Below are positions 47,890-56,310 of a stretch of 64,000 bases of DNA, piece after piece; the stretch's first letter is position 1; each line of letters starts with the position of its first letter. The position numbers and the translations under genes were made by a program. The notes under the pieces are model-generated. The model saw nothing but the letters and a program-made list of their open reading frames with translations, did not search any database and was not told where the DNA came from. This DNA comes from Rhodospirillaceae bacterium (GTDB taxonomy: Bacteria > Pseudomonadota > Alphaproteobacteria > Bin65), in assembly GCA_011523655.1 (NCBI GenBank), contig WTGH01000051.1, positions 1-64,000 of the forward strand. Reading direction: 5' to 3'.

Positions 47890-48867
47890 ATGGACGGCGC
47901 GATCCTTTCCTACGACGACCTGCGCAACGCGCCCGATCTCGACAGCCTGACGGCACGGGCGGCCGAGCGCGGCCTGACGCCCGGCTGGATCGACCGCGAA
48001 GCGCCTATCCTGTATCGCGAACCCCATACCGATTTCCTGCCGGCGCACTGGAAATACGCCGAGGCGCGGGCGGCGATGGACGGTGCGGCCCGGCTGATCG
48101 GGACCGATCTCGCCGAGCGGCGCAACCTGATCATGCGCAACCCGATCCCGGGTAACGACATCGCCACGGCGCGCACCCTGATCTGCGCCTACCAGACCAT
48201 CCTGCCGGGCGAGCAGGCGGCCAGCCACCGCCACGCGCCGCATGCGCTCAGGGTGATTCTGGACAGCGACGGGGCCTGGTCCATCGTTGACGGCGAGAAG
48301 CACCCGATGCTGACCGGCGACATCGTGCTGACGCCGGGCGGCTGCTGGCACGGCCACGGCCATGATGGCGCCGAGCAGGCCTACTGGTTCGACGGGCTGG
48401 ACGTGCCGCTCGTCCATCTGCTGGAGCCGATGTATGTCGAAGGCCATCCCGACGGCATGGAGCCGGTGAAACGGGTCGTCACCGAGTCGCCCTACCGTTT
48501 CCCGATGGAGCGCACGCTGCGCGAGCTGGACGCGGCATCGCCCGATCCGGAGGGCCATTTCGACCGGCGAATCCGCTACGAGACACCGCAGATGCCGACC
48601 ATCGCCATCACCATGCACCGCATGGACAACGGCTTCCGGGGCCGGCCCTACCGCTGCACGGCGAACAGCGCGTTCGTGGTCATGCAGGGCAGCGGACGGT
48701 CGGTCGTCGACGGCACGGCGATCGACTGGGCCTACGGCGACACCTTCGTCTCGCCGTCGTGGAAGACGGCCGAACACGGCGCGGCCGAGGATGCCGTGCT
48801 GTTCCAGATGTCGGACGAGGAGCTGATGCGCTGGGCGCGCTACTGGCGCTTCGAGGCGATCGACTGA
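47890..48867 (+). CDS. Gentisate 1,2-dioxygenase-like bicupin
   Basis: 325 aa. First cupin: ILPGEQAASHRHAPHALRVILDSDGAWSIVDGEKHPMLTGDIVLTPGGCWHGHGHDG, with the three iron-binding His (two in SHRHAP, one in WHGHGH). A second, metal-less cupin lies near 250-310. Fits gentisate / 1-hydroxy-2-naphthoate / salicylate ring-cleaving dioxygenases that open the ring next to a hydroxyl using Fe(II). A little shorter than typical gentisate dioxygenase (about 345 aa). GGGAGG lies before the ATG. No maleylpyruvate hydrolase or isomerase is visible, so the lower pathway must be elsewhere. Confidence 0.85.
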   Translation: MDGAILSYDDLRNAPDLDSLTARAAERGLTPGWIDREAPILYREPHTDFLPAHWKYAEARAAMDGAARLIGTDLAERRNLIMRNPIPGNDIATARTLICAYQTILPGEQAASHRHAPHALRVILDSDGAWSIVDGEKHPMLTGDIVLTPGGCWHGHGHDGAEQAYWFDGLDVPLVHLLEPMYVEGHPDGMEPVKRVVTESPYRFPMERTLRELDAASPDPEGHFDRRIRYETPQMPTIAITMHRMDNGFRGRPYRCTANSAFVVMQGSGRSVVDGTAIDWAYGDTFVSPSWKTAEHGAAEDAVLFQMSDEELMRWARYWRFEAID

Positions 48868-48898
48868 CCGCGGTCGCCTGCCGAGCGGGGTTTATCGG

Positions 48899-49843
48899 CT
48901 ACCCGCGGCGCAGCCGTGCGAACAGGCGGCCGTCGATGACCGCGAGGCCGAGAAAGATCAACGCCATGCCGGCAAGGGCGGCGGTCGTTACCGCCTCGTC
49001 CAGGAACAGGGCGCCGGTAACGGTGGCGCCGATCGGCACCAGCAGGGTGACGAGCAGAAGGTTGGTCGGGCCGGCCCGCGCAAGCAGCCGGAAATAGAGA
49101 ATATAGCCGAGCGAGGTGCCGAACACGGCGAGCGCGAGCAGCGCAGCCCACACGCCCCCGCTGACCGGATAAGTCCAGAACCGGTCGTTGATGGCTGCGA
49201 GCGGCAGCATGATCAGCGACGCGCAGACGAGCTGCCCGGTCGAGAGCACCAGCGGCGGCACATCCCGGAACCGCCGCCCGTAGATCGCCGCCAGGGTGTA
49301 GCACAGGGCGGCGCCCAGCGTGAGAAGCTGCCCGGTCAGGCCAAGGGTAAAGCCGCCGAGCACTTCCGGCCCGACCAGGACGACCAGTCCCGCCAGCCCG
49401 ATCAGAACCCCGGCGACCCGCCCGACGGTCAGCCGTTCGCCGCCCAGCAGATGCGAGAGCACCGCGCTCATCATCGGCGTGGTGCCGATCAGGAGCGCCG
49501 TCATGCCGGTGGTAATCCATTGCTGACCGCCGACGATCAGGGAGAAGGGCAACACATTGTTGAGCAGCGCAATCAGCATGAAGCCCGCCCACAGCCGCGG
49601 CGCGACGGGAAGACGCTGGCCCACGGCGTAAAGCAGGACCACCAGCGGAATCGCAGCGAGCCCGACCCGCGCCAGGACGACCGAAAAGACCGGCAGTTCG
49701 GAAAGGCCGATTTTCTGGAACAGATAGGAGAGGCCCCACAGGCCGGACAGGCTGAGCAGCAGGCCCCAATCGCCCGCATCCATGCGGTGCGCCGCCTGCG
49801 GCGGTACGGCGCCCTGTTTTGTCGCTTCGACGGAATCGCTCAT
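48899..49843 (-). CDS. EamA/DMT-superfamily transporter
   Basis: 314 aa with ten hydrophobic spans in two EamA repeats (WGLLLSLSGLWGLSYLFQKIGLSELP starts the first; GLTGQLLTLGAALCYTLAAIYGRRF starts the second). Such proteins export amino acids, metabolites or drugs. GAGGGG lies six bases before the ATG. Divergent from the OxyR-type regulator; a LysR-type box lies about 52-70 bases upstream of this start, so the regulator may control it. Confidence 0.9.
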   Translation of the reverse strand: MSDSVEATKQGAVPPQAAHRMDAGDWGLLLSLSGLWGLSYLFQKIGLSELPVFSVVLARVGLAAIPLVVLLYAVGQRLPVAPRLWAGFMLIALLNNVLPFSLIVGGQQWITTGMTALLIGTTPMMSAVLSHLLGGERLTVGRVAGVLIGLAGLVVLVGPEVLGGFTLGLTGQLLTLGAALCYTLAAIYGRRFRDVPPLVLSTGQLVCASLIMLPLAAINDRFWTYPVSGGVWAALLALAVFGTSLGYILYFRLLARAGPTNLLLVTLLVPIGATVTGALFLDEAVTTAALAGMALIFLGLAVIDGRLFARLRRG

Positions 49844-49894
49844 GTCGGCCCCTCGTTTCCGGGATGCCGTTTAACGGCGTCGGCGCCGCTGTGC

Positions 49895-49911
49895 TATCCG
49901 GAAACCGGATA
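49895..49911. promoter_or_regulatory. T-N11-A dyad, candidate LysR/OxyR-type operator
   Basis: TATCCGG-AAA-CCGGATA, a perfect 7-bp-arm inverted repeat containing the LysR-family T-N11-A core (49897-49909). It lies between the divergent EamA and LysR genes, closer to the EamA start. Assignment to the adjacent regulator is by position. Confidence 0.5.
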
Positions 49912-50084
49912 AAACGGTTATATCGCCTCCGCTGTGGCGCCGAACGGCTGCAAAGACCGTTGCCCTGCGCCCGGCTTTCGGCTTTGCTCGGCACGGCCGG
50001 CCGAATTTCCCCGGCGCAATACGACCCCGCCGTGCCCGCCGTGCCCCGCCGCGCAGAGTCTGCGAACACAAGAGGACCGCCCCC

Positions 50085-51023
50085 TTGCCCGTCACCCTGC
50101 GTCAGCTCCGCTATTTTCAGGCGCTGGTCGAACACGGTTCGTTCAGCCGGGCGGCCGAGAGCGTGTTCGTTTCGCAGCCCGCGCTGTCCCTGCAGATCCG
50201 CGAACTCGAAGGCGCGCTCGGCGGCCCGCTGGTGGAGCGGGAGAGCCGCGGCGTTCTGCTGACCCGGCTCGGCAAGGAAGTCCATGAGCAGACGCTGAGG
50301 GTCCTGGACGAGACGCTGCTGCTCGAGACCATGGGCAAACAGTATGAACAGGGGACGCTCAGGATCGCGCTCGGGATCGTCTCCTCGCTCGCGCCGTATC
50401 TTCTTCCGGGCTTGATGGAACGGCTGAATGCGGCGTCGCCCAGGGTCGAACCGGATGTGCTGGAGGCGACGGGACAGGATCTGGTTTCCGCTCTTCTTGC
50501 AGGCCGGCTCGACGCGGCGATCGTCTCGCTGCCGCTGGGAATGATGGAACTTCCCGAACGGGACCTGTTCGAGGACCGCTTCATCATCGCGGGCCGGGCC
50601 GAACGGCTCGACGCCCTGCGCGCGCAGGGATTCGTACCGAATCCAGAGGATATGTCGCGCGCGGACATCGGTCCGCTCCTCATCCTGGCGGACGGCCATT
50701 GCATGGCCGATCAGGTTCTCGGCGCCTGTTCCATGTGGCGCCAGCAGGAGGTTCGCCGCGGCGCCGAATCCCTCGCCACGCTTTCGCGCCTGGTCGCGGC
50801 CGGTTCGGGACTCACGCTTTTGCCCGAAACTGCCGCGCTATGCGAAGGCGCGGCAACGCCCGGCCTCAGTTTTTTGCGTTTCGCTTCGCCGGAACCGTCG
50901 CGGCGGATCGGCCTCGCCCACCGCCTCGCGGCTCACGGCCAACACTGGATCGACCTGCTCGCGGGCGCCACCGCCGGCGCGGGAGAAGAACTTACGAAGA
51001 AGGCGCGCCAGGCGATCGGCTGA
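50085..51023 (+). CDS. oxyR: LysR-family regulator with OxyR redox cysteines
   Basis: 312 aa. N-terminal winged helix TLRQLRYFQALVEHGSFSRAAESVFVSQPALSLQIRELE. In the effector domain, LADGHCMADQVLGAC places Cys206 and Cys215 exactly nine residues apart in the same wording as the peroxide-sensing Cys199/Cys208 pair of E. coli OxyR, so disulfide-based peroxide sensing is likely. The start is TTG with AGAGGA eight bases upstream. Usual OxyR partners (katG, ahpC, dps) are absent; neighbours are an EamA transporter and an NCS2 permease. Confidence 0.88.
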   Translation: MPVTLRQLRYFQALVEHGSFSRAAESVFVSQPALSLQIRELEGALGGPLVERESRGVLLTRLGKEVHEQTLRVLDETLLLETMGKQYEQGTLRIALGIVSSLAPYLLPGLMERLNAASPRVEPDVLEATGQDLVSALLAGRLDAAIVSLPLGMMELPERDLFEDRFIIAGRAERLDALRAQGFVPNPEDMSRADIGPLLILADGHCMADQVLGACSMWRQQEVRRGAESLATLSRLVAAGSGLTLLPETAALCEGAATPGLSFLRFASPEPSRRIGLAHRLAAHGQHWIDLLAGATAGAGEELTKKARQAIG

Positions 51024-51099
51024 CGTTGCCGCCGAGCGTCGCCGCGACCGCGACCGGCAACGGCAAACAGCCGCGTTGCGCCGAACGGGAGACCGGAAC

Positions 51100-52845
51100 A
51101 TGGCCGACGATACGAACGGTATGAACGCGCGCGTTCGCTACGAGCCGGACGAAAAACCGCCGGTATCGCTGTCCGTCGGCCTCGGCGCCCAGCTCGCCAT
51201 GCTCACCCTCGCCGGCGTCGTGCTGACGCCGGTGATCGTGATCCGGGCGGCCGGCGGCGCAGCGGAGTTCCTGTCGTGGGCCGTCTTCGCCGCCGTCATC
51301 GTCAGTGGCGTGTCGACCGTATTGCAGGCCGTGCGGCTGGGCCGCATCGGCGCCGGCTATGTCCTGCTGATGGGAACGTCCGGCGCCTTCATTTCGGTCT
51401 GCATCGCGGCGATCGCGCAGGGCGGGCCCGCCATGCTCGCGACCCTGGTCGTGATCTCTTCCCTGTTCCAGTTCGCGCTCGCGTCGCGCCTGTCCCTGTT
51501 CCGGCGCATTTTCACGCCGACCGTCGCCGGGACCGTGATCATGCTGATTCCGGTCACCGTCATGCCGATCATCTTCAAGATGCTGGGCGACGTACCGGAG
51601 GGCGCGCCGGCCGCCGCCGCGCCCTTGTGCGCTCTCGCCGCCGTCGCCGTCATCGTCGGGATCGCCCTGAAGGCGAAAGGTGCGCTGCGGCTGTGGGCGC
51701 CGGTGATCGGCATCGCGGTCGCCTGCGGCGTCGCCGGCACTTTCGGCATCTACGATGCGGCGCGGGTCGCCGACGCGGCCTGGATCGGGCTTCCCGCCGG
51801 CGCCTGGCCGGGCTTCGATCTCGAATTCGGCCCGGTCTTCTGGTCGCTGCTGCCGGCCTTCGTGTTCGTCACCCTGGTCGGCGCGCTGGAGACGATCGGC
51901 GATTCCGTCGGCATCCAGCATGTCTCGTGGCGCAAGCCGCGCGCGGCGGACTTCCGCGCCGTACAGGGCGCGGTCACGGCCGACGGCGTCGGCAACCTGC
52001 TTTCCGGGCTGGCCGGCACGGTCCCCAACACGACCTATTCGACCAGCATTGCGGTCACCGAACTGACAGGGGTCGGCGCCCGTTCCGTCGGCATGGCGGC
52101 CGGCGCGATCTTCATCCTCCTCGCCTTCTCTCCAAAGGCGCTGGCCGTCGTCCTGGCGATCCCGAACCCCGTTGCCGCGGCCTATGTCACCGTTCTTCTG
52201 GCCATGCTGTTCGTTCTGGGCATGAAGATCGTCGTCCAGGACGGCCTCGACTATCGCAAGGGCATGATTGCGGGCGTGTCCTTCTGGGCCGGCGTCGGCT
52301 TCCAGAACGGCGTGATCTTCCCGGAAATCTTTGCGGAAATCGCCGGCGGCATCCTGCAGAACGGCATGACGGCCGGCGGCCTGGTGGCCCTTCTCCTTAC
52401 CCTGTTCGTGGAGATCGCCAAGCCGCGGCCGAAGCGGATCGAACTGCTGTTCGCGGCGGACGGCCTGCCCGATTTGCGCAAATTCCTCGCCGATTTCGCC
52501 GCGCGCAGCGGCTGGGACGACAGGATGGTCGACCGGCTCGACACGGCCGGGGAGGAAACGGTGCTGACGCTGCTGGAACGGGAGGAGGGACGGGAAGACG
52601 CAACGCCCCGGCGCCTGTTCCTCGTTGCCCACAGGGAGGGAGGGGAGGCCGTTCTCGAATTCCTCGCCGGGACGGGCGACGAAAACCTGCAGGACCGGAT
52701 CGCCCTGCTCGGCGAACAGGCGGCCGGGCCGCCGCCGGAGCAGGAATTCTCGCTACGCCTGCTGCGCCACGTCGCATCGTCGGTCCATCACCAGCAATAT
52801 CACGACACCGACATTCTGACCGTGCGGGTCAGGGCGCCGGGCTGA
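51100..52845 (+). CDS. NCS2-family (uracil/xanthine permease-like) transporter with C-terminal extension
   Basis: 581 aa. About 14 hydrophobic segments from residue 20 to about 450 in the NCS2/SLC23 pattern (GLGAQLAMLTLAGVVLTPVIVIRAAG; VFVTLVGALETIGDSVGIQHVSW, the conserved Glu-containing helix; AGTVPNTTYSTSIAVTELTGVGAR). The last 125 residues are soluble, with LLFAADGLPDLRKFLADFAARSGWDDRMVDRLDTAGEE, which resembles an ATP-binding/anti-sigma-like or unknown regulatory domain. Transports purine or pyrimidine bases with H+ or Na+. ATG 51100 is preferred over TTG 51076. 76 bases after the LysR gene. Confidence 0.88.
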   Translation: MADDTNGMNARVRYEPDEKPPVSLSVGLGAQLAMLTLAGVVLTPVIVIRAAGGAAEFLSWAVFAAVIVSGVSTVLQAVRLGRIGAGYVLLMGTSGAFISVCIAAIAQGGPAMLATLVVISSLFQFALASRLSLFRRIFTPTVAGTVIMLIPVTVMPIIFKMLGDVPEGAPAAAAPLCALAAVAVIVGIALKAKGALRLWAPVIGIAVACGVAGTFGIYDAARVADAAWIGLPAGAWPGFDLEFGPVFWSLLPAFVFVTLVGALETIGDSVGIQHVSWRKPRAADFRAVQGAVTADGVGNLLSGLAGTVPNTTYSTSIAVTELTGVGARSVGMAAGAIFILLAFSPKALAVVLAIPNPVAAAYVTVLLAMLFVLGMKIVVQDGLDYRKGMIAGVSFWAGVGFQNGVIFPEIFAEIAGGILQNGMTAGGLVALLLTLFVEIAKPRPKRIELLFAADGLPDLRKFLADFAARSGWDDRMVDRLDTAGEETVLTLLEREEGREDATPRRLFLVAHREGGEAVLEFLAGTGDENLQDRIALLGEQAAGPPPEQEFSLRLLRHVASSVHHQQYHDTDILTVRVRAPG

Positions 52846-52884
52846 GGTTCCCGGGCGCTGCGCCCCCTCCCCGGCCTCCGCCGC

Positions 52885-54729
52885 TCAGTCCACGATGTGG
52901 TAGACCGGCGCCTTCTCCATCTCCCAGCTGTCGCTGTCGCGGTCGTAGCGGGACAGCGTGAAGCAGTGCCACTCGTCGTCGTCCAGCTTCGGATGGTCGG
53001 CGCGGTAGTAGTAGCCGGGCCAGCGGGTCTCCTCGCGGAACAGCGTGTGCTGGGTCACGCTCTCCGAGGCCAGCACCCGGTGGTGCAGTTCCCAGGCGCG
53101 CTGAAGCTGGTGCAGGTCTTCGGCGCCGATATGGTTCATGTCTTCCTTCAGCATGCCGAGCAGTTCGATGCCGCGGTCGAGCAAGGGTGTGTTGGTCGTG
53201 TAGTGGGCGCTGATGCCGCCGACATACTCGTCCATGATCTTCTCGAGGCGCTGGAGCCCGTGGATCGGCAGCAGGTAGCTCGGCGAGACCGTGCCGGCGA
53301 CGATCTCGTTCCGGCCGACCGAGTAGTTCTCCATCGGCTGGAACACCGTCTTTTCGAGCGCCCGATATTCCTTCTCGTCGACCTGCGGCCCGTCGCTGCC
53401 CAGATCGTTGACGTAGTTGACCGCCGCCTTGCCGGCGATCCGCCCCTCGGTGAATGAACCTGAGGAGAATTTGTGCGCCGTGCCGCCGATGGTGTCGCCG
53501 GCGCCGAACAGGCCGTCGACCGTCATCATCCGGTTGTAGCCCCACTGGTATTCGTCGGGCGCGTAATCTTCCGGCCCGCTCGCCCAGGCGCCGGAACAGG
53601 TTGCGTGGGAGCCCATGACGTAGGGTTCCGACGTCGTCAGCTCCGGGTTGATGTGCTTCGGGTCGATGTTCTGCGACGCCCAGACGACGGCCTGGCCGAT
53701 TGTCATGCCGAGGAAATTCTCCCAGCCGACCGTTTCCTTGTGCGGGTCCTGGAAGGCTTCCTTGGTCACCATCCGGATCGGGCCGCGGCCGGCCTTGACC
53801 TCTTCGAGCAGGGCGTGGTTGCGCAGGCAGGTCGGCACGGGATGCCGGTCGACATAGTCGCCGACCAGTTGCTTGGTGTGCTCGTACCAGGTCGATTCGT
53901 ACTCCTCGCCGTAGGCGTTCTGGGTGTAGGTCTTGAGGTGCAGGAAATAGGCGCCGACCGGGCCGTAGCCGTCCTTGAAGCGGGTCAGGACGATGCGGTT
54001 CTCCATCTGGGTCATCTTGGCGCCCACCAGGATCGGCAGGGCGTAGGCCGAGGCGCTGCTCCAGGGCGCGTACCAGGTCCGCCCCATGCCCTCGCCGACC
54101 GCGCGCGGCTTGAAGATGTGCGAGGCGCCGCCCGCAGACACGATCACCGCCTTGGCCTTGAAGACGTAGAAATCGCCGGTGCGCACGTTGAAGCCGACGG
54201 CCCCGGCGACCCGGTTCGGATTCGTCTTGTCGGTCAGGAGGTGGGTCACCATGATCCGGTTGTAGACCTCGGTCGCGGCCTTGCGGGCCGCCTCCGCGAC
54301 GATCGGCTTGTAGCTCTCGCCGTGGATCATAATCTGCCACTTGCCTTCCCGCAGATAGCGCCCGGTCTCCGGGTCCTTCATGATCGGGAGGCCCCATTCC
54401 TCGAACTTGTGCACCGTGCCGTCGACATGGCGGGCGATGTCGTAGCCGAGATCCTCGCGCACCAGGCCCATCAGGTCGTTGCGGGCGTAGCGGACATGGT
54501 CCTCCGGCTGGTTCTCGTCCCACTGCATGCCCATGTAGCAGTTGATGGCGTAGAGGCCCTGGGCGACGGCACCGCTGCGTTCGATGTTCGCCTTCTCGAC
54601 GCACACGACCTTCAGGTCGCGGCCCCAGTAGCGGGATTCGTAGACGGCCCCGCAGCCGGCCATGCCGCCGCCGATGACGAGGACGTCGGAATCGACGAAA
54701 ACGGTTTTTCTGCGCGAGAACAGGCCCAC
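52885..54729 (-). CDS. aprA: Adenylylsulfate (APS) reductase alpha subunit
   Basis: 614 aa flavoprotein of the fumarate-reductase type. DSDVLVIGGGMAGCGAVYESRYWG (FAD, about 12-35), EKANIERSGAVAQGLYAINCYMG, and the AprA landmarks YKPIVAEAARKA, WYAPWSSASAYALP and GSHATCSGAWASGPEDYAPDEYQWGYNRM. With AprB it interconverts sulfite plus AMP and APS. Here, with AprM and no DsrAB or reductive set in view, it most likely runs in the oxidative direction. The start is GTG in TAGTG, sharing one base with the aprB stop. Cytoplasmic, anchored through AprM. Confidence 0.97.
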   Translation of the reverse strand: MGLFSRRKTVFVDSDVLVIGGGMAGCGAVYESRYWGRDLKVVCVEKANIERSGAVAQGLYAINCYMGMQWDENQPEDHVRYARNDLMGLVREDLGYDIARHVDGTVHKFEEWGLPIMKDPETGRYLREGKWQIMIHGESYKPIVAEAARKAATEVYNRIMVTHLLTDKTNPNRVAGAVGFNVRTGDFYVFKAKAVIVSAGGASHIFKPRAVGEGMGRTWYAPWSSASAYALPILVGAKMTQMENRIVLTRFKDGYGPVGAYFLHLKTYTQNAYGEEYESTWYEHTKQLVGDYVDRHPVPTCLRNHALLEEVKAGRGPIRMVTKEAFQDPHKETVGWENFLGMTIGQAVVWASQNIDPKHINPELTTSEPYVMGSHATCSGAWASGPEDYAPDEYQWGYNRMMTVDGLFGAGDTIGGTAHKFSSGSFTEGRIAGKAAVNYVNDLGSDGPQVDEKEYRALEKTVFQPMENYSVGRNEIVAGTVSPSYLLPIHGLQRLEKIMDEYVGGISAHYTTNTPLLDRGIELLGMLKEDMNHIGAEDLHQLQRAWELHHRVLASESVTQHTLFREETRWPGYYYRADHPKLDDDEWHCFTLSRYDRDSDSWEMEKAPVYHIVD

Positions 54730-55193
54730 TAGACCACTCCCTCTTTGAGCTGCTCCGGCGTGAGCGCCGGCAGTCCGCCCTCGATGTTCAGGGCATCCGG
54801 CTCATGGGCCAGTTCCTGGGACTTGTAGTCGTCGGCGCCCGGCGCGGCGTAGTCGGAAGGCGACTGGATCGTGCCCCAGTCCGTCGTCCGGATCGGCGAG
54901 ACGAAATTCTTCTCGTTGCCGTCGCGGAACTTGATCTTCCACGAGATCGTGCCCTTTTCCTCCTCGCGCAGGGCCCGGACGCTGTGGCCGAGCGGTGCGA
55001 AATCGGCATATCCGCGGCAGTCGATCGCGTTCTGCGGGCAGGCCTTCACGCAGGAATAGCATTCCCAGCACATGTTGGGCTCGATGTTGTAGGCCCGTCG
55101 ATAGGTCGTATCGATGTGCATGATATCGGACGGGCAGATATCGACGCAGTGTCCGCAGCCGTCGCAACTTGTCATGTAGACGAATGTCGGCAT
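54729..55193 (-). CDS. aprB: Adenylylsulfate reductase beta subunit (two [4Fe-4S])
   Basis: 154 aa. Two ferredoxin-type clusters at the N-terminus: CDGCGHCVDICP and CWECYSCVKACP. The C-terminal tail (SPIRTTDWGTIQSPSDY) wraps AprA in known structures. It passes electrons between AprA and the membrane. Middle gene of aprM-aprB-aprA. The ATG follows after a 45-base gap from aprM. Confidence 0.97.
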   Translation of the reverse strand: MPTFVYMTSCDGCGHCVDICPSDIMHIDTTYRRAYNIEPNMCWECYSCVKACPQNAIDCRGYADFAPLGHSVRALREEEKGTISWKIKFRDGNEKNFVSPIRTTDWGTIQSPSDYAAPGADDYKSQELAHEPDALNIEGGLPALTPEQLKEGVV

Positions 55194-55237
55194 GGGTTTT
55201 CGCTATCTCCCTTGGTGAAGACCGGTAGCGGACGGCT

Positions 55238-56023
55238 TCAGTAGTGGTTGGGTTGCCGGCGGGCGCTGCCGAATGTCACCGGCCGGTCGGCCGGCGCCGG
55301 CAGGTTGCGGCGGGTCCCGTTCGCTTCGGCTACGCGCTTCTGGAGCGCCGCCGCCGGTTTGAAGAACATGTGCGAGAATTTGGACCAGGGGACCGATCCG
55401 AACAGCACGGTCGTCGCGATCAGGTACAGCGCCAGGAACAGCCAGGTCCACCAGGTGCCGCCCGGCTGAACGAAGGACCAGATCAGGCCGAAGGTCGTGC
55501 TGGCGAGCAGCGAAAGGATGAACAGGTCGGCCCGGATGATCCGGAACGGCGAATGGCCTTCTGCGGAAACGTCGGCCCGGATGAAGAACCAGAACCAGTA
55601 GCCGCCCACGCAGACCATCAGGGCGCCGACCGTCCAGATAACCGGCAGGGCCGCGGGCGTCGACGCGGCTGTGTCCGCATAGCCGAACACCATGATCGCC
55701 GTCGTGACCGCGTAGGCCAGGAAGCCGTACATGGTGAGAAGGTGCGCGACCCGGCGCCGGGCGTTGCAGAACTCGGACGAGGTCAGCACTTCCGAAGCCA
55801 GGGTCTGGGCGGCGAGCGAGACCACCTCCCCGCTGCCGACGGTATCGGTGCCCTTGCTCTGGGCGTTACGCCAGTCACGGAAGAAATATGTGGCGCTCTG
55901 CTTGTGCAGAATATCGAACAGCGTGCCGGCCGCGACAAACAGGATCATCACGATCACATAGATCTGCATGACAACCGGCGACACGTCCGCCGACAGGGCG
56001 GCGAAAGGATTTTCGATGGCCAT
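55238..56023 (-). CDS. aprM: AprM, membrane anchor of APS reductase
   Basis: 261 aa with about six hydrophobic spans (first near 17-37, IYVIVMILFVAAGTLFDIL). Features such as NARRRVAHLLTMYGFLAYAVTTAIMVFGY and WTVGALMVCVGGYWFWFFIRADVSAEG, plus gene order aprMBA, match the AprM protein thought to link APS reductase to the quinone pool in sulfur oxidisers that lack QmoABC. ATG 56023 has GGGGGG five bases upstream; a TTG three bases earlier is also in frame. Transcribed from the promoter at 56095-56122. Confidence 0.9.
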   Translation of the reverse strand: MAIENPFAALSADVSPVVMQIYVIVMILFVAAGTLFDILHKQSATYFFRDWRNAQSKGTDTVGSGEVVSLAAQTLASEVLTSSEFCNARRRVAHLLTMYGFLAYAVTTAIMVFGYADTAASTPAALPVIWTVGALMVCVGGYWFWFFIRADVSAEGHSPFRIIRADLFILSLLASTTFGLIWSFVQPGGTWWTWLFLALYLIATTVLFGSVPWSKFSHMFFKPAAALQKRVAEANGTRRNLPAPADRPVTFGSARRQPNHY

Positions 56024-56094
56024 CAAGTCCCCCCTGAACTGCCGGGCCGTTGGAAACGATTACATTCCGGTATCTTCCGAGGCAAGGATGCGGC

Positions 56095-56122
56095 ATCATA
56101 TTCAAACATTTGAATTTAACAA
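56095..56122 (-). promoter_or_regulatory. aprM promoter with ATTC-N8-GAAT dyad in the spacer
   Basis: Minus strand: TTGTTA (56122-56117), 16 bases, TATGAT (56100-56095), about 65 bases before the predicted leader reaches ATG 56023. The spacer is nearly filled by a perfect 16-bp palindrome ATTCAAACATTTGAAT (56100-56115). It fits ATTC-N8-GAAT, which I recall as the site of SqrR/BigR-type ArsR repressors that sense sulfide or persulfide. Binding there would block RNA polymerase. No such regulator gene is in the window. Confidence 0.65.
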
Positions 56123-56310
56123 GCGCGATTCGGGAGGCGCGCCGGCTGCCGCAACCAAGCGTCGTAAAGCCCACAAAGCGGTTGAAGGCAACGCATTTTC
56201 CGTGAAATGAGAAAACGCCGCAAGACCCCGTCCGACAACCGCCCTGAAGCGTCGCGCAGCAGACATTCCGACCTGCCCGCCGGCGCTGCCGGTTCTCTGG
56301 AGACAACCCC

